Below are positions 51,502 to 60,463 of a DNA stretch of 64,000 nucleotides, one piece after another (the first letter of the stretch is position 1; the number at the start of each line of letters is the position of its first letter). The DNA comes from RPQJ01 sp963793005 (GTDB lineage Bacteria; Pseudomonadota; Gammaproteobacteria; Steroidobacterales; Steroidobacteraceae). Under the pieces are notes generated by a model, which did no database searches, was not told where the DNA came from, and saw only the letters and a program-made list of their open reading frames with translations. The stretch is from positions 1,674,001 to 1,738,000 of the forward strand of contig CAWBYP010000002.1 of the NCBI GenBank assembly GCA_963793005.1. Direction: 5' to 3'. Both the position numbers and the translations under genes were made by a program.

Positions 51502-52479
51502 ATGAAGACCCCAGTCAACGTCGCAATCACCGGTGCAGCGGGCCAGATCGGCTATGCCCTGGCGTTCCGTATTGCCTCCGGCCAGATGCTGGGCCAGGAC
51601 CAGCCCGTCAACCTGCATTTGCTCGAGATCACCCCCGCGCTGGGTGCGCTGCAGGGCGTCGTGATGGAACTGAACGACTGCGCATTTCCGACCTTGAACC
51701 GTATCGTCGCGACCGACGACGCGTCGGTCGCCTTCAAGGACTGCCAGTTTGCACTGCTGGTCGGCGCGCGCCCACGCGGGCCCGGCATGGAGCGCAAGGA
51801 CCTGCTGCTCGCGAACGCGCAGATCTTCTCCGTGCAGGGAAAGGCCCTCGACGCAGTCGCGGACCGCAACGTGCGCGTGCTGGTGGTCGGAAACCCGGCC
51901 AACACCAACTCGTTGATTGCCCAGCGCAACGCGCCCAACCTGAACCCGCGCAATTTCACGGCGATGGTGCGCCTCGATCACAACCGCGCCCTGTCGCAGC
52001 TCGCGGAGAAGACGGGCAAGCACACCACGGACCTGCGCAAGGTGATCATCTGGGGCAATCATTCCGCCACGCAGTACCCCGACCTGCATCACGCGACGGT
52101 CGCCGGCAAGCCCGCGCTCTCGCTGGTGGACGACGCCTGGTACAAGGAGACGTTCATCCCCACGGTGCAGCAGCGCGGCGCCGCGATCATCAAGGCGCGC
52201 GGCGCGTCTTCGGCCGCCTCCGCCGCGTCGGCAGCCATTGATCACATGCACACATGGGTGACCGGCACGCCGGAGGGCGACTGGGTCAGCATGGGCGTTC
52301 CGTCAGACGGCAGCTACGGGATCCCCGCCGGAGTCATCTACGGCTATCCGGTCACGTGCAAGAACGGCGACTACCAGGTCGTACAGGGCTTGGGCGTCAG
52401 CGACTTCAGCCGCGGCAAGATGGACGCGACCTACAAGGAACTGCTCGAGGAGCGCGAGGGCGTCAAGGACCTGATCTGA
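51502..52479 (+). CDS. mdh: Malate dehydrogenase
   Basis: This is a 325-residue NAD-dependent malate dehydrogenase of the long (cytosolic-like) type. The Rossmann motif is VAITGAAGQIGYALAFRIAS. Catalytic residues are R91 and R97 (GARPRGPGMERKD), N131 region (GNPANTNSL), R157/D159 (MVRLDHNRA) and H187 (IIWGNHSATQYPD). A GGAGAGA ribosome site lies five bases upstream of the ATG. It catalyses malate to oxaloacetate in the TCA cycle. Confidence 0.96.
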   Translation: MKTPVNVAITGAAGQIGYALAFRIASGQMLGQDQPVNLHLLEITPALGALQGVVMELNDCAFPTLNRIVATDDASVAFKDCQFALLVGARPRGPGMERKDLLLANAQIFSVQGKALDAVADRNVRVLVVGNPANTNSLIAQRNAPNLNPRNFTAMVRLDHNRALSQLAEKTGKHTTDLRKVIIWGNHSATQYPDLHHATVAGKPALSLVDDAWYKETFIPTVQQRGAAIIKARGASSAASAASAAIDHMHTWVTGTPEGDWVSMGVPSDGSYGIPAGVIYGYPVTCKNGDYQVVQGLGVSDFSRGKMDATYKELLEEREGVKDLI

Positions 52480-52491
52480 TCGACGCACCTG

Positions 52492-52520
52492 ACGGCGCGG
52501 TGGCGGGGCCGCGCCGTTTG
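52492..52520 (+). terminator. Probable terminator after mdh
   Basis: A nine-base GC stem ACGGCGCGG pairs with CCGCGCCGT (52509-52517) across an eight-base loop, followed by a short TTTG tail. The weak T run makes efficiency uncertain. Confidence 0.55.
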
Positions 52521-52528
52521 ATACGCTA

Positions 52529-54061
52529 GTGCCCGTGAGCGAAATCCTGCCTAGCGCCGGCGACGTCATCTATGAAGTGGACCTCGACGCCGATCCGGCC
52601 ATAGAGGGCCCATTCGACACCTGGCTGCGCGATCACATCGCGGACGTGCTGCAGTTCCCGGGATTCCTGTCGGCAGAGATCCTTGCAGCGTCCATCGCGC
52701 CGGGCGATCGAATCCGGCGCACGGTCCAGTATCGTCTGCGCGACCGCGCGGCACTGGACGACTATCTCGAGAACCACGCAACGCGGCTGGAGGCGCAGGG
52801 AGCCGCGCTGCTTGGCGACCGCTTTGTGGCCACTCGCCGTGTACTCGCACACCGCGAGGAGTTCATACGCGGCGCGGTTTCGACTGAAAACTGCCTGAAC
52901 TGCGGCGAGGTACTCACCGGACAGCACTGCGCGCACTGCGGGCAGCGGGCAAAAGTCCGTGTGCTGTCGCTGTGGAGCATGACGCGCGACCTGCTCGATG
53001 ACGTTCTCGACTGGGATTCGCGCATCTGGCGCACGCTGCGACCGCTCGCCTTCAGCCCCGGCAAGCTTACCCGGGACTACCTGCACGGGCGCCGCGCGAG
53101 CTACACGCCGCCATTCCGGATGTACCTGCTGCTGAGCGTCGCGTTTTTCGTGCTGGCGACCACGGGCAGCGACCCCGGCGCGGCCCTGCACTTCAGCACC
53201 GACGGCAAGGGCGGCGCCAACCTGCAGATCGCCGGTGACGACGAGCCAGCGCCGACGGACAAATCCGCACAGCAGGGCGCCGATGCACCCGTGGCGTCAC
53301 CGGCAATCGCGCCAGGAGCCACGAATGCGCCCCGGACCGGAAACGCGCAGTCTTCCGCAGCTGCCGGGCCGGCCACAGCACCGGCACCAATGCTGGATGC
53401 GGAGACGACCAGCCTCATCGACGCCGTCGTGAAGCGCTTGCCCGAGGAGGACAGGGCGAAGGTCCGCCTGGAGCTCTCCCAGGAGATTGCCAAGGTACCT
53501 GCCGCCGACCTCGAAAAGGTCAAGGGCGTGATGCAGGACCCCTGCAGCCACGAGAACCTGAAGTTCGACGTCGCGTGGGGCAAGGAGTACGAGCCCAGGC
53601 TGCGGCAGGCCTGCCAGAAGATCTGGAGCGATACACCAAGCTTCGGCCGGGCGCTGTTCCAGAACATTCCGAAGATGATGTTCATCTTCCTGCCGCTGAT
53701 TGCAGTGGTGATGTACGTGCTGTACATCGGCTCGGGGCGCTACTACGTCGAGCACCTGCTGTTCGTCGTGCACTTCCACGCGTTCTTTTTCCTCGGTGGA
53801 CTGGTGATACTGCTCGCGGAACGTACGGCCTCGCTGGCGCCCGGCACGTGGTTCGACGCGGCCGGACGGGCCGCCGGGAAATTCCTGATGGCCGCCTTCA
53901 CGCTCTACGTTCCGGTGTACCTGTACCTCGCGATGCGGCGTGTCTACGGCCAGGGCCGCATCGTGACCTTCGCGAAGTACTCGGCGCTCGGCATCGCCTA
54001 CCTGACCTGCGTGGCGATCACGCTGGCGGGCCTGCTCATCTACACGGCGCTCACGCTCTGA
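52529..54061 (+). CDS. DUF4286 - zinc ribbon - DUF3667 fusion membrane protein
   Basis: This is a 510-residue protein with three parts. Residues about 12-105 match DUF4286 (VIYEVDLDADPAIEGPFDTW, FPGFLSAEIL), a small ferredoxin-like stress-barrel fold. Residues 122-137 form a four-cysteine zinc ribbon (CLNCGEVLTGQHCAHCG) that introduces DUF3667 (WRTLRPLAFSPGKLTRDYLH). The rest is a membrane region with an early helix (about 190-206), an Ala/Pro-rich linker and four C-terminal helices. Start is GTG at 52529 or 52535. Function is unknown; the two DUFs are usually separate genes. Confidence 0.85.
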   Translation: MPVSEILPSAGDVIYEVDLDADPAIEGPFDTWLRDHIADVLQFPGFLSAEILAASIAPGDRIRRTVQYRLRDRAALDDYLENHATRLEAQGAALLGDRFVATRRVLAHREEFIRGAVSTENCLNCGEVLTGQHCAHCGQRAKVRVLSLWSMTRDLLDDVLDWDSRIWRTLRPLAFSPGKLTRDYLHGRRASYTPPFRMYLLLSVAFFVLATTGSDPGAALHFSTDGKGGANLQIAGDDEPAPTDKSAQQGADAPVASPAIAPGATNAPRTGNAQSSAAAGPATAPAPMLDAETTSLIDAVVKRLPEEDRAKVRLELSQEIAKVPAADLEKVKGVMQDPCSHENLKFDVAWGKEYEPRLRQACQKIWSDTPSFGRALFQNIPKMMFIFLPLIAVVMYVLYIGSGRYYVEHLLFVVHFHAFFFLGGLVILLAERTASLAPGTWFDAAGRAAGKFLMAAFTLYVPVYLYLAMRRVYGQGRIVTFAKYSALGIAYLTCVAITLAGLLIYTALTL

Positions 54062-54084
54062 CGAGCCGGACCACGCCCGCGCGT

Positions 54085-55281
54085 ATGTCCACACCAACGC
54101 AAACACACTGCGGGCGATGGATCCTGCACGTGGACATGGACGCGTTCTACGCGTCGGTCGAGCAGCGCGACGACCCGGCGCTGCGCGGCAAGCCGGTGAT
54201 CGTCGGCGGGACCGGCGGGCGCGGAGTCGTGGCGGCCGCCAGCTACGAGGTGCGGAAATTCGGCGTGCACTCGGCGATGCCGGTGCGCGAGGCGCTGCGT
54301 CGCTGCCCCGCCGCGATCTGCGTCGCGCCGCGCATCTCGCATTACGCTGTCGAGTCGAAGAAGATCTTCGCGGTCTTCCACGAATTCACGCCGCTGGTCC
54401 AGGGCCTGTCGCTGGACGAAGCCTTCCTCGACGTGACCGGCAGCATCGCCGCGTTCGGGCCAGCCGAGGACATCGCAAGGGAAATCAAGCGGCGGATCCA
54501 CGAGCGCACCGATCTGACGGCGTCGGTTGGCGTCGCCTCGAACAAGCTGGTCGCGAAGATCGCCTCGGACCTGCGCAAACCTGATGGCCTGGTGGTCGTA
54601 CCACCGGACGCAGTTCAAGCGCTGCTCGATCCGCTGCCTGTTCGCCGGCTGTTTGGTCTCGGCGCAAAGACGGCCCCCAGGGTCGAGGCGCTCGGCATTC
54701 GCACGCTGGGCGAGCTGCGGTGCGCTAGCCCGGCCCAGCTGAGGCCGGTCTTCGGACGTTATGCCGAGCGAGTGATCGAGCGGGCAGCAGGCATCGACGA
54801 GCGGCCGGTCACCCCCGACGTCGATGAAAAACAGGTCAGCGCCGAGGAAACATTCGAAGCGGACATCTCGGACCACGCGAAACTCGCCTCCGAAATCGTA
54901 CGCCTGGCCGACCGGACCTGCGGTCGCCTGAGGGCGAACGGTCTGACCGCGGGCTGCGTGACGGTGAAGATTCGCCGCGCCGACTTCACTACCTTTACCC
55001 GGCAGAAGCATTTCGAACCTCCGACCCAGGAGACGCGTGTCATTACCTCGATCGCGCTCGAGCTGCTGCGCGCGTGGCTGGCCGAACAGCCGCGGGCTCG
55101 ACTCCGTCTGCTCGGTGTCGGGGCGAGCGCGCTCAAGCCCGCCGTGCAGATGGATCTCTTCACAGCGCCGGAGACCGGTCGCAACCGGCAGCTCGACGCC
55201 GCCGTCGATCGTATTCGGGAGAAATTCGGCAAGATCGCGCTCAAGTCCGCAAGTTCGCTCGAACCCGGAACCAAACCGTAG
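54085..55281 (+). CDS. dinB: DNA polymerase IV (DinB)
   Basis: This is a 398-residue Y-family translesion polymerase. The palm motif is ILHVDMDAFYASVEQRDDPA and the second catalytic acidic pair is in LSLDEAFLDVTG. The thumb helix-hairpin-helix region is VRRLFGLGAKTAPRVEALGI. The C-terminus holds a beta-clamp-binding motif QMDLF. No LexA box was noted in the short upstream gap. It begins 23 bases after the preceding gene. Confidence 0.95.
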   Translation: MSTPTQTHCGRWILHVDMDAFYASVEQRDDPALRGKPVIVGGTGGRGVVAAASYEVRKFGVHSAMPVREALRRCPAAICVAPRISHYAVESKKIFAVFHEFTPLVQGLSLDEAFLDVTGSIAAFGPAEDIAREIKRRIHERTDLTASVGVASNKLVAKIASDLRKPDGLVVVPPDAVQALLDPLPVRRLFGLGAKTAPRVEALGIRTLGELRCASPAQLRPVFGRYAERVIERAAGIDERPVTPDVDEKQVSAEETFEADISDHAKLASEIVRLADRTCGRLRANGLTAGCVTVKIRRADFTTFTRQKHFEPPTQETRVITSIALELLRAWLAEQPRARLRLLGVGASALKPAVQMDLFTAPETGRNRQLDAAVDRIREKFGKIALKSASSLEPGTKP

Positions 55282-55299
55282 GCACGCGGCCGGGTCACC

Positions 55300-55324
55300 C
55301 GCGCCGCAGTGCGCAAGCGGCGCG
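55300..55324. terminator. Possible bidirectional terminator hairpin between convergent genes
   Basis: CGCGCCGC (55300-55307) pairs with GCGGCGCG (55317-55324) across a nine-base loop in the gap between dinB and the convergent cytochrome gene. No T run follows on either strand, so this is a weak call. Confidence 0.4.
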
Positions 55325-55348
55325 AGGGCGTGATCACCCGTTCGTCGA

Positions 55349-56605
55349 TCAGGGTATCCGATCGAACGCCAGCGGCTCGAACTCCATCGAATACACTCGC
55401 TGCACTTTCCCGTTTTCGCCAATGACGAACTCGATCGGCACCAGCCAGCCGGGCGCCAGGAAACGTGCTTCCGACTGCGCGAACAGCTCGATTTCCGGGT
55501 CTTCGTTCTCGCGGCCGAAAAGACGGCGACCGTCGCGACGGATCGTCAGCGTGACGTCCAACTCGTCGGAGCGGTATCGGCCCGCGAGCCGCTCGAGCAT
55601 CGCGGGGGATAGCGGAACTGACGGCGGTGCTTCAAGGTGATTGAACTCACCGAGTGGGTGGTCCTGCCCGCAGACCGAGCAATGCCGCGGCGCGCCGGCG
55701 TTGCCGATGTAATGCGCGACCGGTTGCACGTTGCCCAGGAACTCATGGATGGCCGCAAGATCGTCGTCGGTGAGCCCTCCGAACACGATCCACGGCATGA
55801 TCCCGCTCAGCGACCCGCCCTTCCCAGTGCGCATCACGGTGATGAACGTGTCGGTTGGATAGCCGGTGCCGGACGCATGTGGCGTGATGTTGCTACTGAA
55901 TGCCGAGCGGCTGCCCCGCTCGATCAGGTTGCCGCCCGCGAGCAGGCCCGGCATGCGCTGCGAATACCATGAGGTGTGGCAGCCAACGCAGTCGGCCAGC
56001 CCGACCAGGTACTTGCCGCGCGCGAGCCGGTCACCGGGCGGCGGACCGTACACCGGCGCGGTAATCGGCGTCGGGGCGGCGGCGATCATGACCAACTCGT
56101 CGGGCAGCAGTCGCGTCGCGGGCAGCACGTTCCGCACTGGTGGAATCGATCGCAGGTACACGACGACGGAGGCGAGGTCCTCATCTGACAGTATCGCGAA
56201 CGACCGGTACCACATCCCCGGGAACAGCGCGCGGCCGTCGTGCCCGATACCTTCGCGGATCGACCGCGCCAGCATGTCGTCTGTCCAGCTGCCGGCGCCG
56301 GTCTCGACATCCGGCGTGATGTTGGGCGCGACAATCCGCCGTTCACCGCGCTCGCTCAGCACCGCACCCGCGCCCTTGCGCCCGGGAACCGGTGGGGCGC
56401 CCGGCTCGTCCCAATTGCGCTCGGAATGACAGATGAAGCACTGCAGCAGGTGCTCGGTGAGGTATCGGCCGCGGTCATGGCGCTCCGCGCTTGCCTCGAA
56501 CCTGACGTCGGTCAGCGGACGCTGGCGCGGCAGTGGCGGTTCCGAAGCGAGGCTGCCGGCGACAGGGGCGAACGCAAGGATGAACAGCAACTGCCGAACC
56601 GACAT
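55349..56605 (-). CDS. Di-haem cytochrome c with extra CxxC and a C-terminal beta domain
   Basis: This is a 418-residue exported protein (signal peptide about 1-20). Two c-type haem sites are present: CFICH (56-60) and CVGCH (206-210). Each sits in a cytochrome c domain like those of alcohol/aldehyde dehydrogenase subunits (VVYLRSIPP; GLTDDDLAAIHEFL). A third cluster, CSVCGQDH (309-316), lacks the haem histidine after the second Cys. The C-terminal 90 residues (LERLAGRYRSDELDVTLTIR) look like a DUF3471/beta-lactamase-associated beta domain. It is periplasmic and probably an electron carrier; the partner enzyme is not adjacent. Confidence 0.85.
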   Translation of the reverse strand: MSVRQLLFILAFAPVAGSLASEPPLPRQRPLTDVRFEASAERHDRGRYLTEHLLQCFICHSERNWDEPGAPPVPGRKGAGAVLSERGERRIVAPNITPDVETGAGSWTDDMLARSIREGIGHDGRALFPGMWYRSFAILSDEDLASVVVYLRSIPPVRNVLPATRLLPDELVMIAAAPTPITAPVYGPPPGDRLARGKYLVGLADCVGCHTSWYSQRMPGLLAGGNLIERGSRSAFSSNITPHASGTGYPTDTFITVMRTGKGGSLSGIMPWIVFGGLTDDDLAAIHEFLGNVQPVAHYIGNAGAPRHCSVCGQDHPLGEFNHLEAPPSVPLSPAMLERLAGRYRSDELDVTLTIRRDGRRLFGRENEDPEIELFAQSEARFLAPGWLVPIEFVIGENGKVQRVYSMEFEPLAFDRIP

Positions 56606-56796
56606 CGCCCGACTCCCCCGTGAGGCGTGACGGCGCAGAATACCAAGGGATCCCGGCTACCGGGACATGTGCGTGACCGCCCTGGCGGGGCCTGCCGTCG
56701 ACTCCTCGCATGGCGCGCGCCAGCGCTAGCCACGCCACGCCCATGCAGGCATCATTGGCGACCCGACCCAAGGGCCATTGCCGAAGCTAACTCCGC

Positions 56797-58449
56797 ATGT
56801 ACACGAGCTTTTTCGGGCTCCAGGAAAAGCCGTTCGCGATTACTCCTGACCCGCGCTACCTCTACCTGAGCGGCCGTCACGCGGAGGCTCTCGCGCACCT
56901 GCTCTATGGAATAAACGAGTCCGGCGGGTTCATACAGCTCACGGGCGAGGTCGGAACCGGCAAGACCACCGTGATCCGCAGCCTGCTCGAGCAGCTGCCC
57001 GGTCACGCGGATGTCGCATTGATCCTGAATCCGCGCATCACGCCGGCCGAATTCCTGCTGACGATCTGCGAGGAGCTGCACATCCCGGTGCCTGAGCAGG
57101 GACGAGGCAGCACCAAGACACTGATGGACCTGCTCGGGCGGCACCTGCTCGACACGCACGCGCGCGGCCGCCGCGTCGTGCTGATCGTGGACGAGGCGCA
57201 GAACCTGAGCACGGAGACGCTCGAACAGGTACGGCTGCTGACCAACCTCGAGACCGCGACCACCAAGCTGCTGCAGATCATCCTGATCGGCCAGCCCGAA
57301 CTTCGCGACCTGCTCGACCGCGCGGAACTGAGGCAGCTCGCGCAGCGCATCACCGGCCGGTACCACCTCGACCCTCTCTCGGCCGAGGAATCGGCGGGCT
57401 ACGTTCGCCATCGCATGCGGGTCGCCGGCGCGACGGCCGAGGTGTTCACGCCGTCGGCACTGCGTGAGATCCAGCGCCTGAGCCACGGCGTGCCGCGCGT
57501 CATCAACGTGGTCAGCGACCGTGCGTTGCTCGGCGGATTCACCCGCGAGGAACACCGTGTCGGCGGGGCGTTGATCCGGCAGGCAGCCTCCGAGGTTTAT
57601 GGACGCCCGATTCCCGCGCCCTGGCTCAAGTGGGCCACGGCCGCAGCGGCCGCGGCCGCCGTCGGATTGGTGGCGGTGGGTCTCGTAAGCCTGTGGTCGA
57701 AGAACCAGCAGGCGCCTGCACCCGCTGCTGCCGGGGCCGTCGAATCGTCCCCGGCGCCGGCGATTCCGACCGCATCCGCAATGGCCAGCGCGGTGACGCC
57801 AGCCGCCGCGGTCGAGCCGGCACAACTCGACGACCTGCTCGCGGCTAACGCCGGCGATACGACGACCGAAGCCGCGCTCAGCCGACTCTTCAAGGTCTGG
57901 GGCGCGAGCTACGACCCGGCCAGGGGCACGGGCTGCGAGCAGGCGGCAGCCCAGGGCCTCGAGTGCCTGTTCCAGAAAGGCTCGTGGGCGCAGATCCAGA
58001 CGCTTGACCGACCGGCCATTCTCACGCTGACCGATGAAGCCGGACGGACACACCAGGTCGTGCTCGAGGGCCTGACCGACCAGACAGCGACGTTCGGCAT
58101 CGGCGACAAGGTTAGTACCGTGCCCATCGCTGAGGCCTCGCGCTACTGGTTTGGCGATTTCCTGCTCCTATGGCGGCCACCCTTGGCTGTGCCCAAGTCC
58201 CTCGGTCCGGGCTCACGCGGCGCGGACGTCAAGTGGCTACGTGAAAGCCTGCGTGCCGCACAGGGCCTGCCCCCGGCCCCGGGCAGCGACGTCTACGACG
58301 CGCAACTCACCAGCGAGGTGCAGGAATTCCAGCGCCAGCACAGGCTCGTGGTGGACGGTGTCGCCGGTGTGCAGACGCAGATCGTGCTCGACACGGTGAT
58401 CCGGGCGACCGGGTCCCCGACGATCGTGTCCCGGCCGGCGGAGAGCTGA
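56797..58449 (+). CDS. ExeA/GspA-like AAA ATPase with peptidoglycan-binding domain
   Basis: This is a 550-residue protein. The N-terminal AAA ATPase starts YTSFFGLQEKPFAITPDPRY, with Walker A GEVGTGKT (50-57) and Walker B in VVLIVDEAQNL. One membrane helix lies at about 274-298. The periplasmic part has an Ala/Pro linker and a C-terminal PG-binding domain (GSRGADVKWLRESLRAAQGL, then VQEFQRQHRLVVDGVAG). In Aeromonas, ExeA with ExeB inserts the type II secretion secretin through peptidoglycan. gspB follows three bases later. No other secretion genes are in the window. Confidence 0.9.
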   Translation: MYTSFFGLQEKPFAITPDPRYLYLSGRHAEALAHLLYGINESGGFIQLTGEVGTGKTTVIRSLLEQLPGHADVALILNPRITPAEFLLTICEELHIPVPEQGRGSTKTLMDLLGRHLLDTHARGRRVVLIVDEAQNLSTETLEQVRLLTNLETATTKLLQIILIGQPELRDLLDRAELRQLAQRITGRYHLDPLSAEESAGYVRHRMRVAGATAEVFTPSALREIQRLSHGVPRVINVVSDRALLGGFTREEHRVGGALIRQAASEVYGRPIPAPWLKWATAAAAAAAVGLVAVGLVSLWSKNQQAPAPAAAGAVESSPAPAIPTASAMASAVTPAAAVEPAQLDDLLAANAGDTTTEAALSRLFKVWGASYDPARGTGCEQAAAQGLECLFQKGSWAQIQTLDRPAILTLTDEAGRTHQVVLEGLTDQTATFGIGDKVSTVPIAEASRYWFGDFLLLWRPPLAVPKSLGPGSRGADVKWLRESLRAAQGLPPAPGSDVYDAQLTSEVQEFQRQHRLVVDGVAGVQTQIVLDTVIRATGSPTIVSRPAES

Positions 58450-58452
58450 GCG

Positions 58453-59268
58453 ATGTCGTTCATCCTCGACGCCTTGCGAAAATCAGAGCACGAGCGGCAG
58501 CGAACCACCGGTCCCGCACTTGCCGAAGTGCCCGTTGCGGCACCGCGCCCACGCAGCAACGTGTGGGCTCCGATCGCAATTGCGCTATTGCTGGTGAATC
58601 TGTTGGTCGTCGGCGTGTGGCTGTTGCGGAAATCTGCGAGTGAGCCCGCAGCCCCGCCGGCCGCAGCCGCAGTCATGGATGGCGCACCGGAACGCGCCGG
58701 CGTCGCGCCGGGCCCGCTGAATCCATCGCCCGCAACCACGGCGGACAATCCCGCAACTGCTGCGGTCCCGCCTCCGGCGATGCTGCGCCCGGCGGAACCG
58801 TTGACAGCTCCGGTCCGCCAGGGTCGAAATCCGCTCGAAGCGGAAACGGCCGGTGGCCCGCCGGAGCTCGATCCACGGATGACGGCGCAGGCCGCCGCCG
58901 TGCCCGAGGGCCCGGCGGCCGTGACGCGCGTGCCGACGCGGCGCGGGTCGGTCGTCTACGAGTCGCTGCCGAACTCCGCAACCGTTGGCGTTGATTCATA
59001 CACGGCGCAGCCAGGCACCAGCCGCCAGCCCTCCGGCACGGGAGCAGGACTGCCTTCGGCGGACCAGCTCGCTGGAACGGGAATACCAGCCCTCAATCTC
59101 GACCTGCACGTATACGCGACCGTACCGGCGCAGCGACTGGTGTTCATCAATGCGCGCAAGTACCGCGAAGGCGAAACGCTGCAGGAAGGACCAGTGGTCG
59201 GCCAGATCACGCCGACGGGCGTGGTGCTCGAGTACCAGGGCCGCAGCTACCTGCTGACCCACGACTGA
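58453..59268 (+). CDS. GspB-like (ExeB/PulB) type II secretion assembly protein
   Basis: This is a 271-residue bitopic protein. The start MSFILDALRKSEHERQR is diagnostic of GspB. A membrane helix lies at about 38-58, followed by a long Pro/Ala-rich linker. The C-terminal domain (LNLDLHVYATVPAQRLVFIN, then YREGETLQEGPVVGQITPTG) is the T2SSB fold. It acts with the ExeA-like ATPase encoded just upstream. Confidence 0.88.
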   Translation: MSFILDALRKSEHERQRTTGPALAEVPVAAPRPRSNVWAPIAIALLLVNLLVVGVWLLRKSASEPAAPPAAAAVMDGAPERAGVAPGPLNPSPATTADNPATAAVPPPAMLRPAEPLTAPVRQGRNPLEAETAGGPPELDPRMTAQAAAVPEGPAAVTRVPTRRGSVVYESLPNSATVGVDSYTAQPGTSRQPSGTGAGLPSADQLAGTGIPALNLDLHVYATVPAQRLVFINARKYREGETLQEGPVVGQITPTGVVLEYQGRSYLLTHD

Positions 59269-59277
59269 GCGCCCGGC

Positions 59278-60408
59278 ATGAAGATCGAGACACTCGCGGT
59301 CCACGCGGGGCGCGAAACCGACCCGGCAACCGGCGCGCTGCGCGAGCCTATCCATCTCTCGACGACCTTCGAGCGCGCCGCGGACGGCGACTACCCGCAA
59401 GGCCACAACTACACGCGCAACAGCAACCCGAACCGCAACTCGCTGGAGCGGGCGATCGCGGCGCTCGAAGGTGGCGCGGAAGCGGTTGCGTTCGCATCCG
59501 GATCCGCGGCAACACTCGCCGCCTTTTCGCTGGCCGCCCCCGGAGGCCGGATCGTGTGCTCGGCCGATTGCTACCACGGCACGGCGAAACAGCTTCGCGG
59601 ACTGCTGTCCGACTTCGGGATCAGCGCGGAATTCGTCGATACGTCGGATACCGCGGCTGTCGCCCGGGCACTCGAGGCGCCGGCATCGCTGCTCTGGGTC
59701 GAGACGCCGTCAAACCCGCTGCTGAAAGTGAGCGACATCGCGGCGCTGTCCGGCCTCGCACACCAGTGCGGCGCGCTGCTCGCCTGCGACAACACGTTTT
59801 CAAGCCCCGTGCTGCAGCGCCCTTTCGATTTCGGCGCGGACCTCGTCATGCACAGCACGACGAAGTACCTGGGCGGTCACAGCGACGTGCTCGGTGGCGT
59901 GCTCGTCACCCGGGAAAAAGGGCCGGCGCTGGAGCGCCTGCGCGACTTCCAGTCGACGACCGGCGGCGTCCCGTCGCCGTTCGACTGCTGGCTGGTGCTG
60001 CGCAGCCTGGCGACGTTGCCACTGCGTGTCCGCGCGCAGTCGGCCAATGCGGCGGCGATCGCACGCTTCCTCGATGCCGACCGCCGGATCGAGCGCGTGC
60101 ACTATCCGGGCCTCGAGAGCCACAGCGGACACGCGCTGGCGGCGCGGCAGATGCCGGACGGATTCGGCTCGGTGGTGTCATTCCAGGTGCCCGGCGGCGC
60201 GGCACAGGCAATGGCGGTAGCAGCGCGCGCCCAGCTGTTCACCCGAGCGACCAGCCTGGGTGGAGTCGAGAGCCTGATTGAGCACCGGGCCTCGATGGAA
60301 GGCCCTCACAGCCAGACGCCACCGAACCTGCTGCGACTCTCGATCGGCGTCGAAAACGTCTCGGACCTGGTCGCTGACCTCGACCAGGCGCTCGGCACCG
60401 GCAGCTGA
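59278..60408 (+). CDS. Cystathionine gamma-synthase-family PLP enzyme
   Basis: This is a 376-residue Cys/Met-metabolism PLP enzyme. The PLP lysine is K196 in MHSTTKYLGGHSD. Other motifs are YTRNSNPNRNSLERAIAALE, FASGSAATLAAF, WVETPSNPLLKV and DNTFSSPVLQRP. The family includes cystathionine gamma-synthase, O-succinylhomoserine sulfhydrylase and lyases. Sequence alone does not separate them reliably, so metB or metZ are both possible. It lies ten bases after gspB but is functionally unrelated to it. Confidence 0.88.
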   Translation: MKIETLAVHAGRETDPATGALREPIHLSTTFERAADGDYPQGHNYTRNSNPNRNSLERAIAALEGGAEAVAFASGSAATLAAFSLAAPGGRIVCSADCYHGTAKQLRGLLSDFGISAEFVDTSDTAAVARALEAPASLLWVETPSNPLLKVSDIAALSGLAHQCGALLACDNTFSSPVLQRPFDFGADLVMHSTTKYLGGHSDVLGGVLVTREKGPALERLRDFQSTTGGVPSPFDCWLVLRSLATLPLRVRAQSANAAAIARFLDADRRIERVHYPGLESHSGHALAARQMPDGFGSVVSFQVPGGAAQAMAVAARAQLFTRATSLGGVESLIEHRASMEGPHSQTPPNLLRLSIGVENVSDLVADLDQALGTGS

Positions 60409-60463
60409 GGCACACGCCGCACGCCCGCCGGCGGCCGCGCTCGTCAGCCCCGTGGGTCGCGGG

